The notes beneath the pieces are model-generated. The model was given only the letters and a program-made list of their open reading frames with translations. It was not told where the DNA came from and made no database searches. Position numbers and translations under genes: made by a program. Below, piece by piece: positions 8,056-14,548 of a stretch of 51,966 bases of DNA; the stretch's first letter is position 1; every line of letters starts with the position of its first letter. The stretch lies in IMG/VR virus record IMGVR_UViG_3300031746_000028, positions 1-51,966 of that record. The stretch is one strand, 5' to 3'. This stretch comes from a virus.

Positions 8056-8076
8056 CCATGACAAGGAGGGTGCCCC

Positions 8077-8286
8077 ATGGCCGCTAAGACCTGCCCGCTC
8101 AGGATGATCGCCGGCATCGTCAGCCAGATGGCAGAGCACGGCGAGTATGACACGAGCATCATGCGTTGCCTTGAGGATGATTGCGCCTGGTGGAGAGCCT
8201 GGGACTATACCGGGCAGGTTGGTTCCCGGTGTCAGGGCGGAGAGTGTGCCATGATCTCGATAGCGACCCTGGACGTAGGGCGATGA
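8077..8286 (+). CDS. Small Cys-rich phage protein, 69 aa, probable zinc binder
   Basis: ATG at 8077 follows aaggagggtg. The protein has CPLR near the start, then MRCLEDDCAWW and later CQGGECAM. This Cys spacing with CAWW is seen in many short phage proteins adjacent to recombination genes and suggests one zinc site. Function unknown. Its stop overlaps the next ATG (8283). Confidence 0.65.
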   Translation: MAAKTCPLRMIAGIVSQMAEHGEYDTSIMRCLEDDCAWWRAWDYTGQVGSRCQGGECAMISIATLDVGR

Positions 8287-8480
8287 CTGACTACGACTTC
8301 GAGGGCCGCGCCTATCTGTCCTATCCCGACCGCCTGGTCATCCTCGCGTTCGGGAAGCATGTTGGCACCGCCCTCCCTGATGTTCCCACCCACTACCTCA
8401 AGTGGATGCTCGACCAGGACTTCCCCAAAGACCTCGGCACTGCCGTCGCCGAGGAACTGAAAGCCAGAGGTGAGATGTGA
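8283..8480 (+). CDS. DUF3820-like small protein, 65 aa
   Basis: The product reads ...VILAFGKHVGTALPDVPTHY LKWML..., which matches the short FGKHxGxxLxDVPxxYLxWLL pattern of the DUF3820/ExoX-C-terminal-like family. In phages this motif often accompanies exonuclease or recombination genes, and a DNA-related role is inferred. ATG at 8283 overlaps the upstream stop, and the downstream gene starts within the stop (TGATG at 8478-8482). Confidence 0.7.
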   Translation: MTDYDFEGRAYLSYPDRLVILAFGKHVGTALPDVPTHYLKWMLDQDFPKDLGTAVAEELKARGEM

Positions 8481-9019
8481 TGGCCAAGCGCGTGACCTGG
8501 AAAGAGCCCAAGTCGAAGATCTTCACCCAGACGTTGAAGGATGACCTGCTCGCCGAGATCGGCGAAGAGTTGATCGAAGCCCGCTTCGCCAACCTCAAGG
8601 ACGCGAAGATCGACTACCTGATGAAGACCCGCCGGAACGAAGCCACCGACAAGACCGTCGAGCCCCGCGTCGGGGAGGCCATGGGCAGCGCCAAGGCAGC
8701 GTCGGCACTCGACCGGATGCTGCACCACTGGGACTTCCGCCTCCTCGTCAGCGGCAACTGGTGGGCGAAGCTCAATGCGCAGCAACGCCGGGCCCTGCTC
8801 TTCCACCAGCTCTGCCACTGCTTCATGGCCGAGGGGAAGCCCCGCCTACAGCGCCACGAGTTCGACGGGTTCCTGTCCGAGCTGCGGCACTTCGGGCCCT
8901 GGGCCAGCCCCCTGAAGGAAGCCCAGGCGGCGCTCCTACAGCAGTCCCTAGAGTTCGCTGAGGAGGCGGACGGAGAGAAGCCAGCGGTTGAGCCGGAGCC
9001 CGCAACGCTCGGCGTGTAG
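8480..9019 (+). CDS. Phage metallopeptidase-like protein with HQxxH in place of HExxH, 179 aa
   Basis: The segment DFRLLVSGNWWAKLNAQQRR followed by ALLFHQLCHCF and later HEFDGFLSELRHFGPW fits the putative phage metallopeptidase family, in which the motif is usually HELxH. Here codons at about 8803-8817 encode H-Q-L-C-H: the second residue is CAG (Gln), so the catalytic Glu is absent while both zinc-binding His remain. The protein may be an inactive, zinc-binding derivative. It lies at the end of the recombination operon. Confidence 0.75.
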   Translation: MAKRVTWKEPKSKIFTQTLKDDLLAEIGEELIEARFANLKDAKIDYLMKTRRNEATDKTVEPRVGEAMGSAKAASALDRMLHHWDFRLLVSGNWWAKLNAQQRRALLFHQLCHCFMAEGKPRLQRHEFDGFLSELRHFGPWASPLKEAQAALLQQSLEFAEEADGEKPAVEPEPATLGV

Positions 9020-9027
9020 CTGTCATC

Positions 9028-9042
9028 ACACCAGGATGGTGT
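9028..9042 (+). promoter_or_regulatory. Small hairpin that exposes the AGGA of the initiator RBS in its loop
   Basis: ACACCA (9028-9033) pairs with TGGTGT (9037-9042), leaving gga as loop, and the Shine-Dalgarno-like agga (9033-9036) lies at the loop 10 bases before the ATG at 9046. It could tune translation of the replication initiator. The stem is only six pairs. Confidence 0.35.
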
Positions 9043-9045
9043 TTC

Positions 9046-10080
9046 ATGCCGAAGGGCGATGCTCGGAAGCTGCACGCCAGCCTCGAAGACGGCCACCTCA
9101 AGCTGTCCAACCTCTTGGTGGAGGCGCTCTGCTGCGCACCCCTAAGCTCCACTGAGATCGCCGTCTTCTTGTTCGTGGTGAGACGCACCTATGGCTGGGC
9201 CAGCCCCAAGGACAAGCGCAGCGGGCGTCTCGACGTGATGACCGCCGCCGAGATCGCCATGGGAACCGGACGGCCGCGGCGCACCGTCGAGAAGGCACTC
9301 ACCAACCTGGTGCGACTGCACGTCATCCTGATGATCGAGACAGTACCAGGGGTGATCGGCCGCCCGCGCGCCTACGGGCCGAACCCGGACGTGGCTTCTT
9401 GGGGACATACCCGCGAGTGGTTCGACTTTCACGGCAATCTGCGGGAGGCGCATGAGCGAGGTGTATACTACCCGCAAACGCGCAGTCACACTACACCATT
9501 GCGGGTAATGTCACTACCCGAAAACGACGGTGACATTACGCCAGACAGAGTAATGTCACTACCCGAAAACGACGGTGACATTACCCGCGAACGCGTATTG
9601 TCAACACCCGTAGCTCAGGGTAATGACACTACGCGAAAGAGTGTCAACGAACAGCCCCTGAACCCAAGAGTCCCAACGCCTCCCCTACCTCCTAGAGCCA
9701 TTGACGTAGACAGCCATCCTTTGACGTCCCACAAGACAAAAGGCCTAGAGCCATTGACGTCGGGACAGCCACACGGCGACGCCGCGCGCGAGGGTGGCGA
9801 AAGCCTGCCGGCCGCTGGCACGGCTGACGGGCCTGCGCTTGCGCTGGTAGGTCAACGGCCAGAGGCCGGGCCCGGCACGGCTGACGACCACGACACCCCG
9901 CAGCCCGGAGAGATCCTCGCCGAGTTCCTCACCAGGCGCGGAGCCGTCGTCCCCACATTCGACACCGTCCCCGGGCCGAACACCAACCCCATGTACCTGC
10001 GGCCTGACGGCACCCTGAAGTCGCAGGAAGAGTTGCTCGCCGACCTCGAAGCAGCCGCCGCCCAGGAGCAGGCCCCGTGA
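9046..10080 (+). CDS. Replication initiator, phage O-like, 344 aa
   Basis: The N-terminal 110 residues form a winged-helix-like domain (LSNLLVEALCCAPLSSTEIAV, RRTYGW, GRPRRTVEKALTNLVRL), matching the N-terminal domain of lambda O-like initiators. This domain binds iterons in the origin. The middle (about 150-200) is a repetitive linker encoded by the iteron cluster, with RVMSLPENDGDIT twice. The C-terminal 140 residues are disordered, rich in Pro, Gly and Asp. No helicase or loader gene homologous to DnaB/DnaC is apparent, apart from the SNF2 helicase, so host machinery is probably recruited. ATG at 9046 is the only good start. Confidence 0.8.
   Translation: MPKGDARKLHASLEDGHLKLSNLLVEALCCAPLSSTEIAVFLFVVRRTYGWASPKDKRSGRLDVMTAAEIAMGTGRPRRTVEKALTNLVRLHVILMIETVPGVIGRPRAYGPNPDVASWGHTREWFDFHGNLREAHERGVYYPQTRSHTTPLRVMSLPENDGDITPDRVMSLPENDGDITRERVLSTPVAQGNDTTRKSVNEQPLNPRVPTPPLPPRAIDVDSHPLTSHKTKGLEPLTSGQPHGDAAREGGESLPAAGTADGPALALVGQRPEAGPGTADDHDTPQPGEILAEFLTRRGAVVPTFDTVPGPNTNPMYLRPDGTLKSQEELLADLEAAAAQEQAP
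9466..9640. other. Putative replication origin: iterons and palindromes inside the O-like gene
   Basis: Two 45-bp tandem units contain identical inverted repeats: GTAATGTCAC (9505-9514) facing GTGACATTAC (9530-9539), and again at 9550-9559 facing 9575-9584. Each unit also carries tacccg, and related bits (tacccgc near 9469, gggtaatgacactac near 9619) flank them. This interrupts an otherwise GC-rich gene with a lower-GC stretch. Lambdoid phages place their origin as iterons within gene O, and the same arrangement is seen here. Confidence 0.7.
9691..9771 (+). repeat. Second direct-repeat pair within the initiator gene
   Basis: cctagagccattgacgt occurs at 9691-9707 and 9744-9760, each followed a few bases later by acagcca, and a third ttgacgt lies at 9721. 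The repeats follow the iteron cluster and may be part of the origin, either as additional initiator sites or as a duplex-unwinding flank. Confidence 0.55.
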
Positions 10081-10328
10081 CCACCGACACCCGCACCCCG
10101 GCCCAGGAGCGCGCCCACATGCTCGCCTCCGCCAGGGGCGCCGTCCGCGACCTCCTGGAGAACCCGGTGTTCATGGTTCCCGCCACCGGCGCCCATGACT
10201 GGTACCGCATCGGCCAGATCGTCGCCGCCAGCTACAGGCATCCGCTCGCCGGCCAAGCCGTCGCCGAGATCAGCCAACGGCTCGGGCTGGCACGCTGGGT
10301 AGACCCGCGGGAGGGGGTCCGACAGTGA
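10077..10328 (+). CDS. Unknown protein, 83 aa
   Basis: GTG start at 10077 overlaps the initiator stop, and its own stop overlaps the GTG at 10325. The product is mainly helical (ERAHMLASARGAVRDLLENP, AVAEISQRLGLARW). Position directly behind the initiator could suggest a replication accessory, but no motif supports a specific role. Confidence 0.6.
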   Translation: MTTDTRTPAQERAHMLASARGAVRDLLENPVFMVPATGAHDWYRIGQIVAASYRHPLAGQAVAEISQRLGLARWVDPREGVRQ

Positions 10329-10474
10329 CCGGCCCGCTGGGTGGCGCGAAGTGGCGCGTGGACCAGGGCGACGCCCTGGAGCTGGTGCGCGGGCTCCCCG
10401 AGGGCTGCGTCAACTGCGTGGTCACGTCGCCATACTTGACACCGATACCGCAATATGGTGTCATGGTCCCATGA
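10325..10474 (+). pseudogene. Truncated 5' fragment of a beta-class DNA methyltransferase (copy 1)
   Basis: The 49 residues read AKWRVDQGDALELVRGLPEG CVNCVVTSPY and then lose similarity. This is the start of a beta-class (motif IV first) amino-methyltransferase, closely resembling the intact-looking copy at 11039. The homology ends right at motif IV (TSPPY), where a Pro codon is missing and the sequence turns into the upstream region of an HNH endonuclease gene (starting ttgaca at 10436). The fragment stops at 10472-10474, overlapping the HNH start. It is too short to be an enzyme. Confidence 0.8.
10438..10462 (+). promoter_or_regulatory. Hairpin upstream of the first HNH gene
   Basis: gacacc (10438-10443) pairs with ggtgtc (10457-10462), extended by ata/tat with one bulge, directly before the HNH start at 10471. 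A TTGACA (10436-10441) overlaps the first arm but no well-placed -10 box follows. It may limit read-through into the endonuclease or be an operator. Confidence 0.4.
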
Positions 10475-11046
10475 GCACCAACACCGGACGGTTCAAGCCT
10501 GGGCAGCACTGGCGCAAGCCGAGGGAGCACTGGCAGCGTGACTGGCTGGAGCATGAGTATGTCGTAAAGGGCCGCAGCGCGGCGGAGATCGCGGACCAGC
10601 AGGGTATCACTGAGAACGCGATCTTCTACTGGCTGGACAAGCTCGGTATCCCGAGACGCACTATCTCTGAGGCCCGGCAGGTGAAGTCGTGGGGACTATC
10701 CGGCTCGGACAACGGGATGCACGGCAAGCGCGGTGCGGTGTGCCCGAACTGGCGCGGGGGCATCACTCCAGCCCGGCAGTCCTGCTACTCACATACTGAC
10801 TGGGCAACCCTGATCGAAGTGGTCTGGTCCAGGGACGGGGGGCGCTGCCAGCGGTGCCGGTGTACTGCCGCCAGCCGACGCCGGATGCACATTCACCATC
10901 TGATACCCTTCGAGCAGTGTTCAGACGCCCAGCGGATAGACGCCGAAGTCTGCCTGCTACTGTGCTCCAAGTGCCACGGGTGGGTTCACAGCAAGCAGAA
11001 CGCCGGCCGGGACTTCTTCATGGAGGGAGGTGCCACCGATGTTTGA
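10471..11046 (+). CDS. HNH homing-type endonuclease 1, 191 aa
   Basis: The N-terminal part (about 20-75) is a DNA-binding region of the type found in free-standing homing endonucleases (EYVVKGRSAAEIADQQGITE, LDKLGIPRR), followed by the NWRGGI signature (about 91-96). The catalytic part has two CxxC-type pairs, CQRCRC (about 126-131) and CSKCHGW (about 171-177), around HIHHLIPF (about 139-146). The gene sits exactly at the motif IV codons of a methyltransferase fragment, and a second 5' methyltransferase copy begins within its last codons (11039). A TTGACA at 10436 and the hairpin 10438-10462 lie in its upstream region. Confidence 0.85.
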   Translation: MSTNTGRFKPGQHWRKPREHWQRDWLEHEYVVKGRSAAEIADQQGITENAIFYWLDKLGIPRRTISEARQVKSWGLSGSDNGMHGKRGAVCPNWRGGITPARQSCYSHTDWATLIEVVWSRDGGRCQRCRCTAASRRRMHIHHLIPFEQCSDAQRIDAEVCLLLCSKCHGWVHSKQNAGRDFFMEGGATDV

Positions 11047-12024
11047 CCCTCTCGACGGAGCGAGGTTCAAGGTGATTGAGGCGGACTGTTTGACGGCGCT
11101 GCGCGAACTACCAGACGGTTGCGTGAACTGCGTCGTAACCAGCCCGCCTTACTGAAGTAGTGGGGATTGAGGGACTATGGCACCGGGACCTGGGAGGGCG
11201 GAGAAGAGGACTGTGACCACAAGCAGGAGACCCGCCACCAGGCACAGGGAAAGACGAGTTCCCGGCAGGGTCGCTCCAACGTGGAGGCGCAGCGATCAGA
11301 GAACTTCCGAGGCGCCTGCGGCAAGTGCGGGGCCGTCCGCGTTGACCAGCAGATGGGCCTGGAGCCGACGCTCGAAGCCTACGCGGCGGGCATGGTCGCG
11401 GTCTTCGAGGAAGTCAGGCGAGTGCTGAGGCCCGATGGGACCTGCTGGGTGAATCTCGGCGACAGTTACGCCTGCGCCGCGAACGGGCGGGCAGCGAAGA
11501 ACATCGTGAACGACGACCGCGCCTTCAGGGACAAGCCCTTCGCAACTGCCGTAGGTGGCCTCAAGCCGAAGGACCTGGTAGGGATGCCGTGGCGCGTCGC
11601 CCTCGCCCTCCAGGCCGCCGGCTGGTGGCTGCGCAGCGACATTGTGTGGGCAAAGCCGAACCCGATGCCGGAGAGCATCACCGACCGCCCGACGCGGAGC
11701 CACGAGTACCTGTTCCTGCTGACGAAGAGCGCGAGGTACTGGTACGACGCTGACGCGGTGCGGGAGCCTGCCGCGACCCAAGTGGTCAAGATGCCTGATG
11801 GTTGGGATACCGGGCAGGGTGGTCATGGATCCATGCATCGTGACGGGCGCGAGAAGGGCCAGCCGAATGCCACCGTGACCTCGGGCCGCAATCTGCGCTC
11901 AGTTTGGCAGATCGCGACCGCCCCCTTCCCTGACGCCCACTTCGCCACGTTCCCGCCGAAGCTCGTGGAGCCCTGCGTCCGCGCGGGCTGCCCTTCTGTC
12001 GTTTGCTCGAAGTGTGGTTCGCCC

Positions 12025-12052
12025 TTGACAATCGCCGTAGATGGTGTATACT
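12025..12052 (+). promoter_or_regulatory. Sigma70-type promoter of HNH gene 2
   Basis: TTGACA (12025-12030) and TATACT (12047-12052) are separated by 16 bases, and the HNH ATG follows at 12059. The near-consensus -10 and -35 inside a methyltransferase gene suggest the endonuclease brought or evolved its own promoter. Only seven bases lie between -10 and ATG, so the transcript would be nearly leaderless, or the initiation codon is used differently. Confidence 0.6.
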
Positions 12053-12058
12053 CGTTGC

Positions 12059-12613
12059 ATGGAAACCACAAAGCCCCCAAGCAGAATACCGTACAAGAGG
12101 AACTGCGACGTGTGCGGCCGGTACTACGAGGGCAGGGGGCAGATGGCCTGCAGCCTCAGGTGCTCGAATGTCCTGGCCGGGGCCAAGAGACGCAAGCCGG
12201 AGCAGCCGTGCGAACACTGTGGGAAGATGTTCAAGCAACGGAACCGCGCGAGGTTCTGCAGCCAGAGATGCTCGACGATGTACGCGATAGGACACGGCAC
12301 CCACAATGTCTTTGCATGGGCGGGGACGGAAAAGCACCCTCCGAACTACAAGGGCGGGAAGTCGGACGACAAGGGGTATGTGAGAATCTACGCTCCCAAT
12401 CACTACCCAGGCCAGAAGACCAACTACATCATGGAACACCGCCTTGTGATGGAGAAGACCCTCGGACGCCAGCTGACGAGGAAGGAGTTTGTCCACCATC
12501 GCAACGGGATCAAGAACGACAACCGGCCCGAGAATCTCGAACTGGTAGCCCGCAACCCCCACGCCGGAGAGGTGACGTGCCCCCATTGCCAGGGGACGTT
12601 CTTCCTCAGATGA
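12059..12613 (+). CDS. HNH_3-type homing endonuclease 2, nested in the methyltransferase gene, 184 aa
   Basis: The N-terminal half has zinc-ribbon-like pairs: CDVCGRYYEG with C...C downstream (MACSLRCSN), and CEHCGKMFKQRNRARFCSQRC. The C-terminal half is the HNH_3 core: GYVRIYAPNHYPG, MEHRLVMEKTLGR, EFVHHRNGIKNDNRPENLEL. A final CPHC pair ends the protein. The gene is read +1 relative to the methyltransferase frame, which remains open throughout. ATG 12059 is favoured; ATG 12041 would add six residues upstream but overlaps the -10 region. Free-standing HNH endonucleases of this family insert next to or into conserved phage genes. Confidence 0.88.
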   Translation: METTKPPSRIPYKRNCDVCGRYYEGRGQMACSLRCSNVLAGAKRRKPEQPCEHCGKMFKQRNRARFCSQRCSTMYAIGHGTHNVFAWAGTEKHPPNYKGGKSDDKGYVRIYAPNHYPGQKTNYIMEHRLVMEKTLGRQLTRKEFVHHRNGIKNDNRPENLELVARNPHAGEVTCPHCQGTFFLR

Positions 12614-12832
12614 GCCCCTGCTGTTCTGCGCCCACCGTCCCCGGCCTCGTGTTCGACCCCTTCTGCGGTTCGGGCACGACGTTGGCGGTGGCATTGGCTG
12701 AGGGGCGCCGGGCGCTGGGGTTTGAACTCAACCCCGAGTACGTGCAGATGGCTGAGCAGAGGGCGCGGAAGGCCGAGCGTGAGTACCAGCCCCCGCTGTT
12801 TGCGGGGCCACCCCATGAAGGCAGGTACCGCC

Positions 12833-13258
12833 ATGAAGAAGAACCAGCCAGCTAACACCACCGTCGAGGAGAAGGAGGACCAGCTACGCAAGCTCGGCTT
12901 CATCCACGTTCCGCCACACGCCCTACGGTCTGCCCACGGCCGACAGGGGAAGTACCTCTACGTCAGTGGTGCGCAGGGTGTGCCTAAGCGCCTATACTTC
13001 TCGCGTGAGTTGGCTCGCGAAGCCGGGCTGGAGGTAGGCTCCTATGTGGACGTCTTCCAGAGCGGGCACCAGTTGGCCATCGTCGCTGGATCCGGGGAAG
13101 TCGTCGTGACCAAGATAGGTACAAGTGTGACCCTGTCCTGCTCCCGGCTGCTGGAAGAACTTGGCCTCGCGGTCGGCGACCGGCTCACGGCCGCGGTCAA
13201 GGACGGCGTGATCTTCACGGTGGCGCGATCCGCAGCCGAGAAGGCGAGTGCCCGATGA
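12833..13258 (+). CDS. AbrB/SpoVT-like fold protein, tandem domain, 141 aa, putative
   Basis: Two halves show the same pattern: a helix with LAREAGLEVGSYVDVFQSG then LAIVAG, and CSRLLEELGLAVGDRLTAAVK then VIFTVA. The G-L-x-V-G-D/S-x-V-x-V pattern followed by a strand recalls AbrB-type swapped-hairpin DNA-binding domains. The N-terminal 45 residues are charged and end with HGRQGKYLYVSG. ATG at 12833 is used; ATG at 12815 adds six residues. It overlaps the end of the methyltransferase frame by 23 bases, and its stop overlaps the next gene (ATGA). Confidence 0.5.
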   Translation: MKKNQPANTTVEEKEDQLRKLGFIHVPPHALRSAHGRQGKYLYVSGAQGVPKRLYFSRELAREAGLEVGSYVDVFQSGHQLAIVAGSGEVVVTKIGTSVTLSCSRLLEELGLAVGDRLTAAVKDGVIFTVARSAAEKASAR

Positions 13259-13800
13259 CCACGCTCCTCCTGCTCACCACACTGACCAGCCCGGGCACCG
13301 ACACCGCCGTCCACCAGGAGCGTGTCGCGAAGTGCCGGGCCATCTGGCAGGCGTCCGCTCCGTGGAGCTACTCACCGGAGTTGGCCGAGTTCTTCGTGAC
13401 CGAGCATGAGCGGCAATGCGTCGGGGATCAGTGGTGGTGGAGCCTCTGCAATGCGCGGTACGCCAGTGGCCTCAACCCACGCATGAGCTGTCGCGGCGGC
13501 GGCATGTGGTCGCGTGGGCTCATGGACTGCACACAGTTGAACCGACCGCGCAGTGCCTTCCGGGACCTGGGGACGGCGAACCTGTTCGACGCCCGGGTGA
13601 GCATCCGTAACCACTGCTTTGAGGCCGGAGACTATCACCGTTGGACTGGACGCGAGGGTTGGTCACTCCTGCGCATGGTTTTCCTGCCGCGCAGTCCAGA
13701 CGGTCGGCGGGCCAGGGCCGAGGTGCCGAAGTGGCGGCGAGTCGAACGGCAACACCAGCGGTACCTACAGAGCTGGTACCAGAAACGAGGAAGCCGATGA
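13255..13800 (+). CDS. Lytic-transglycosylase-like or unknown protein, 181 aa
   Basis: The start MTTLLLLTTLTS is hydrophobic and could be a weak signal. The central part reads WWWSLCNARYASGLNPRMSC, then GLMDCTQL and NLFDARVSIRNHC, loosely like the ES-x-F-x-P...GLMQL...LFDPxxNI pattern of goose-lysozyme/SLT enzymes, but the usual catalytic Glu position holds Ala-Arg-Tyr-Ala-Ser, so enzymatic activity is doubtful. Six Cys suggest disulfides or an extracytoplasmic location. The C-terminus is very basic. Called only tentatively. Confidence 0.4.
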   Translation: MTTLLLLTTLTSPGTDTAVHQERVAKCRAIWQASAPWSYSPELAEFFVTEHERQCVGDQWWWSLCNARYASGLNPRMSCRGGGMWSRGLMDCTQLNRPRSAFRDLGTANLFDARVSIRNHCFEAGDYHRWTGREGWSLLRMVFLPRSPDGRRARAEVPKWRRVERQHQRYLQSWYQKRGSR

Positions 13801-13870
13801 GCGCCACCGTGCAGTCAGTTCGCGAGGTGACCGCCCCGCCGTCGTCATCCCGGCCACGAAGGGGCGCGTC

Positions 13871-14059
13871 ATGATGTTCCGGCCGCGCCTCGATCAGTGG
13901 GCAGTGAGCATGACTGTCTCCTGGGACCCGACGCGCTTGACGATGGACCAGTTGCGGACAGTGGTTGACGACTGCGGGCGGCGGGTGGGGATACTGGACT
14001 TCCGGCCCGAGCACAAGGTGCCATTCGGGCGCTTTGTCGTGACGCACTGGGAGGCTTAG
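13871..14059 (+). CDS. C-terminal remnant of a widespread phage protein family, 62 aa
   Basis: The product MMFRPRLDQWAVSMTVSWD... RRVGILDFRPEHKVPFGRFV matches the last part of a roughly 200-residue phage protein family whose C-terminus reads xxRPRxxxWxxxxxIxxD...GxxVGLLDFRPxxKGPFGRFxV. The frame remains open upstream with family-like sequence (AVVIPATKGRV) but lacks a start codon there, so the N-terminal two thirds are missing. A 25-codon ORF (13797-13874) overlaps this segment in another frame and couples it to the preceding gene. The gene may be decayed or expressed as a small protein. Confidence 0.5.
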   Translation: MMFRPRLDQWAVSMTVSWDPTRLTMDQLRTVVDDCGRRVGILDFRPEHKVPFGRFVVTHWEA

Positions 14060-14060
14060 A

Positions 14061-14135
14061 GGCTGGGCTGGGCTCGGCCTGGCCAGGCCGGGCACGGCGA
14101 GGCAAGGCGGGGCGAGGCGAGGCAAAGCAGGGCGA
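14061..14135 (+). repeat. GGCNN pentamer tandem repeat, 15 units
   Basis: From 14061 to 14135 the sequence falls into 15 consecutive five-base units of which 14 start with GGC and one with AGC, while the next two bases vary freely (TG, TG, TC, CT, CA, CG, AC, GA, AA, GG, GA, GA, AA, AG, GA). It lies between the stop at 14057-14059 and the gene at 14180 and is not coding in a convincing way. Period five is close to half a helical turn. Confidence 0.75.
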
Positions 14136-14179
14136 CGCACCGCTCGCAGTCGCAGCACCATCCGCACCAGGAGGCCAGC

Positions 14180-14539
14180 ATGGACCAGGCGCCCCACGAG
14201 CGCACTCAAGTCTACATCGTCCACCAGGACGGGACTAGCTACCGCCTCCGCTCCCACGAGGTGCGCGATTTTGCGGTCTATTGTTCCCTTGCCGAACGCG
14301 ACCTCCTGCCACAGACCGACAAGGGTGGCGCCAGCGAGTATGTGAGCTCGGCGGATCGCGTGGCCTGCCTCAAAAGCCACGCTCTCCGGGGCACGGAATG
14401 CGCTTGGACGCGTCGGCAGGAGACGATGGTGCTGGAGGAGTGGGAGGCGGACTGGGTGCGGCAGTTGCGGTCGGATCGGGAGCGGGCCTTCGCCCTCCTC
14501 CGTGAACTGGGCCTTGACAAGCCCCGCGCACCGGGTTAG
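14180..14539 (+). CDS. Unknown protein, 119 aa
   Basis: ATG at 14180 follows a strong Shine-Dalgarno (aggagg, 14169-14174). The product begins with a beta-rich half (QVYIVHQDGTSYRLRSHEV) and ends in a helical, charged half (EEWEADWVRQLRSDRERAFA LLRELG). No family recognised. The promoter at 14514 overlaps its 3' end. Confidence 0.6.
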   Translation: MDQAPHERTQVYIVHQDGTSYRLRSHEVRDFAVYCSLAERDLLPQTDKGGASEYVSSADRVACLKSHALRGTECAWTRRQETMVLEEWEADWVRQLRSDRERAFALLRELGLDKPRAPG

Positions 14540-14542
14540 TAT
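14514..14542 (+). promoter_or_regulatory. Sigma70-type promoter
   Basis: TTGACA (14514-14519), a 17-base spacer and TAGTAT (14537-14542) form a near-consensus promoter at the end of the preceding gene. Transcription would start near 14549 and run at once into two hairpins (see 14549-14615), then toward the ParB/methyltransferase and packaging genes. Confidence 0.7.
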
Positions 14543-14548
14543 CTGGAC

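Larger units (their letters stand above)
11039..12855 (+). pseudogene. Beta-class DNA methyltransferase (copy 2) split by an 8-bp insertion and an embedded HNH gene
   Basis: The gene begins at ATG 11039: FKVIEADCLTALRELPDG, then CVNCVVTSPPY (motif IV), stop TGA at 11153. Eight bases (TGAAGTAG, 11153-11160) separate this from the continuation W-G-L-R-D-Y-G-T-G-T-W (from 11161), which in related enzymes follows the Y directly. The second frame stays open to 12855 and carries the target-recognition part (LRPDGTCWVNLGDSY, GWWLRSDIVWAKPNPMPES, SHEYLFLLTKS), a zinc-type CSKCG at about 12007-12020, then about 580 bases coding HNH endonuclease 2 in another frame, and finally motif I DPFCGSGTT (from about 12655) with ELNPEYV. 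Motif order IV...I marks N6-adenine or N4-cytosine modification. As assembled it cannot make a normal enzyme unless the 8 bases are bypassed. Confidence 0.8.

Noticed and set aside
11150-11163. Intron at the motif IV break
   Set aside because: Only eight bases separate the two coding parts, far too short for a group I or II intron.
12005-12650. Intein within the methyltransferase
   Set aside because: The inserted sequence encodes the HNH in another frame, and the host frame shows no splicing blocks (no N-terminal Cys block A, no HN-C end).
13255-13800. Confident lysozyme call for the 181-aa protein
   Set aside because: The catalytic Glu context is missing and similarity is only in spacing; kept as tentative.
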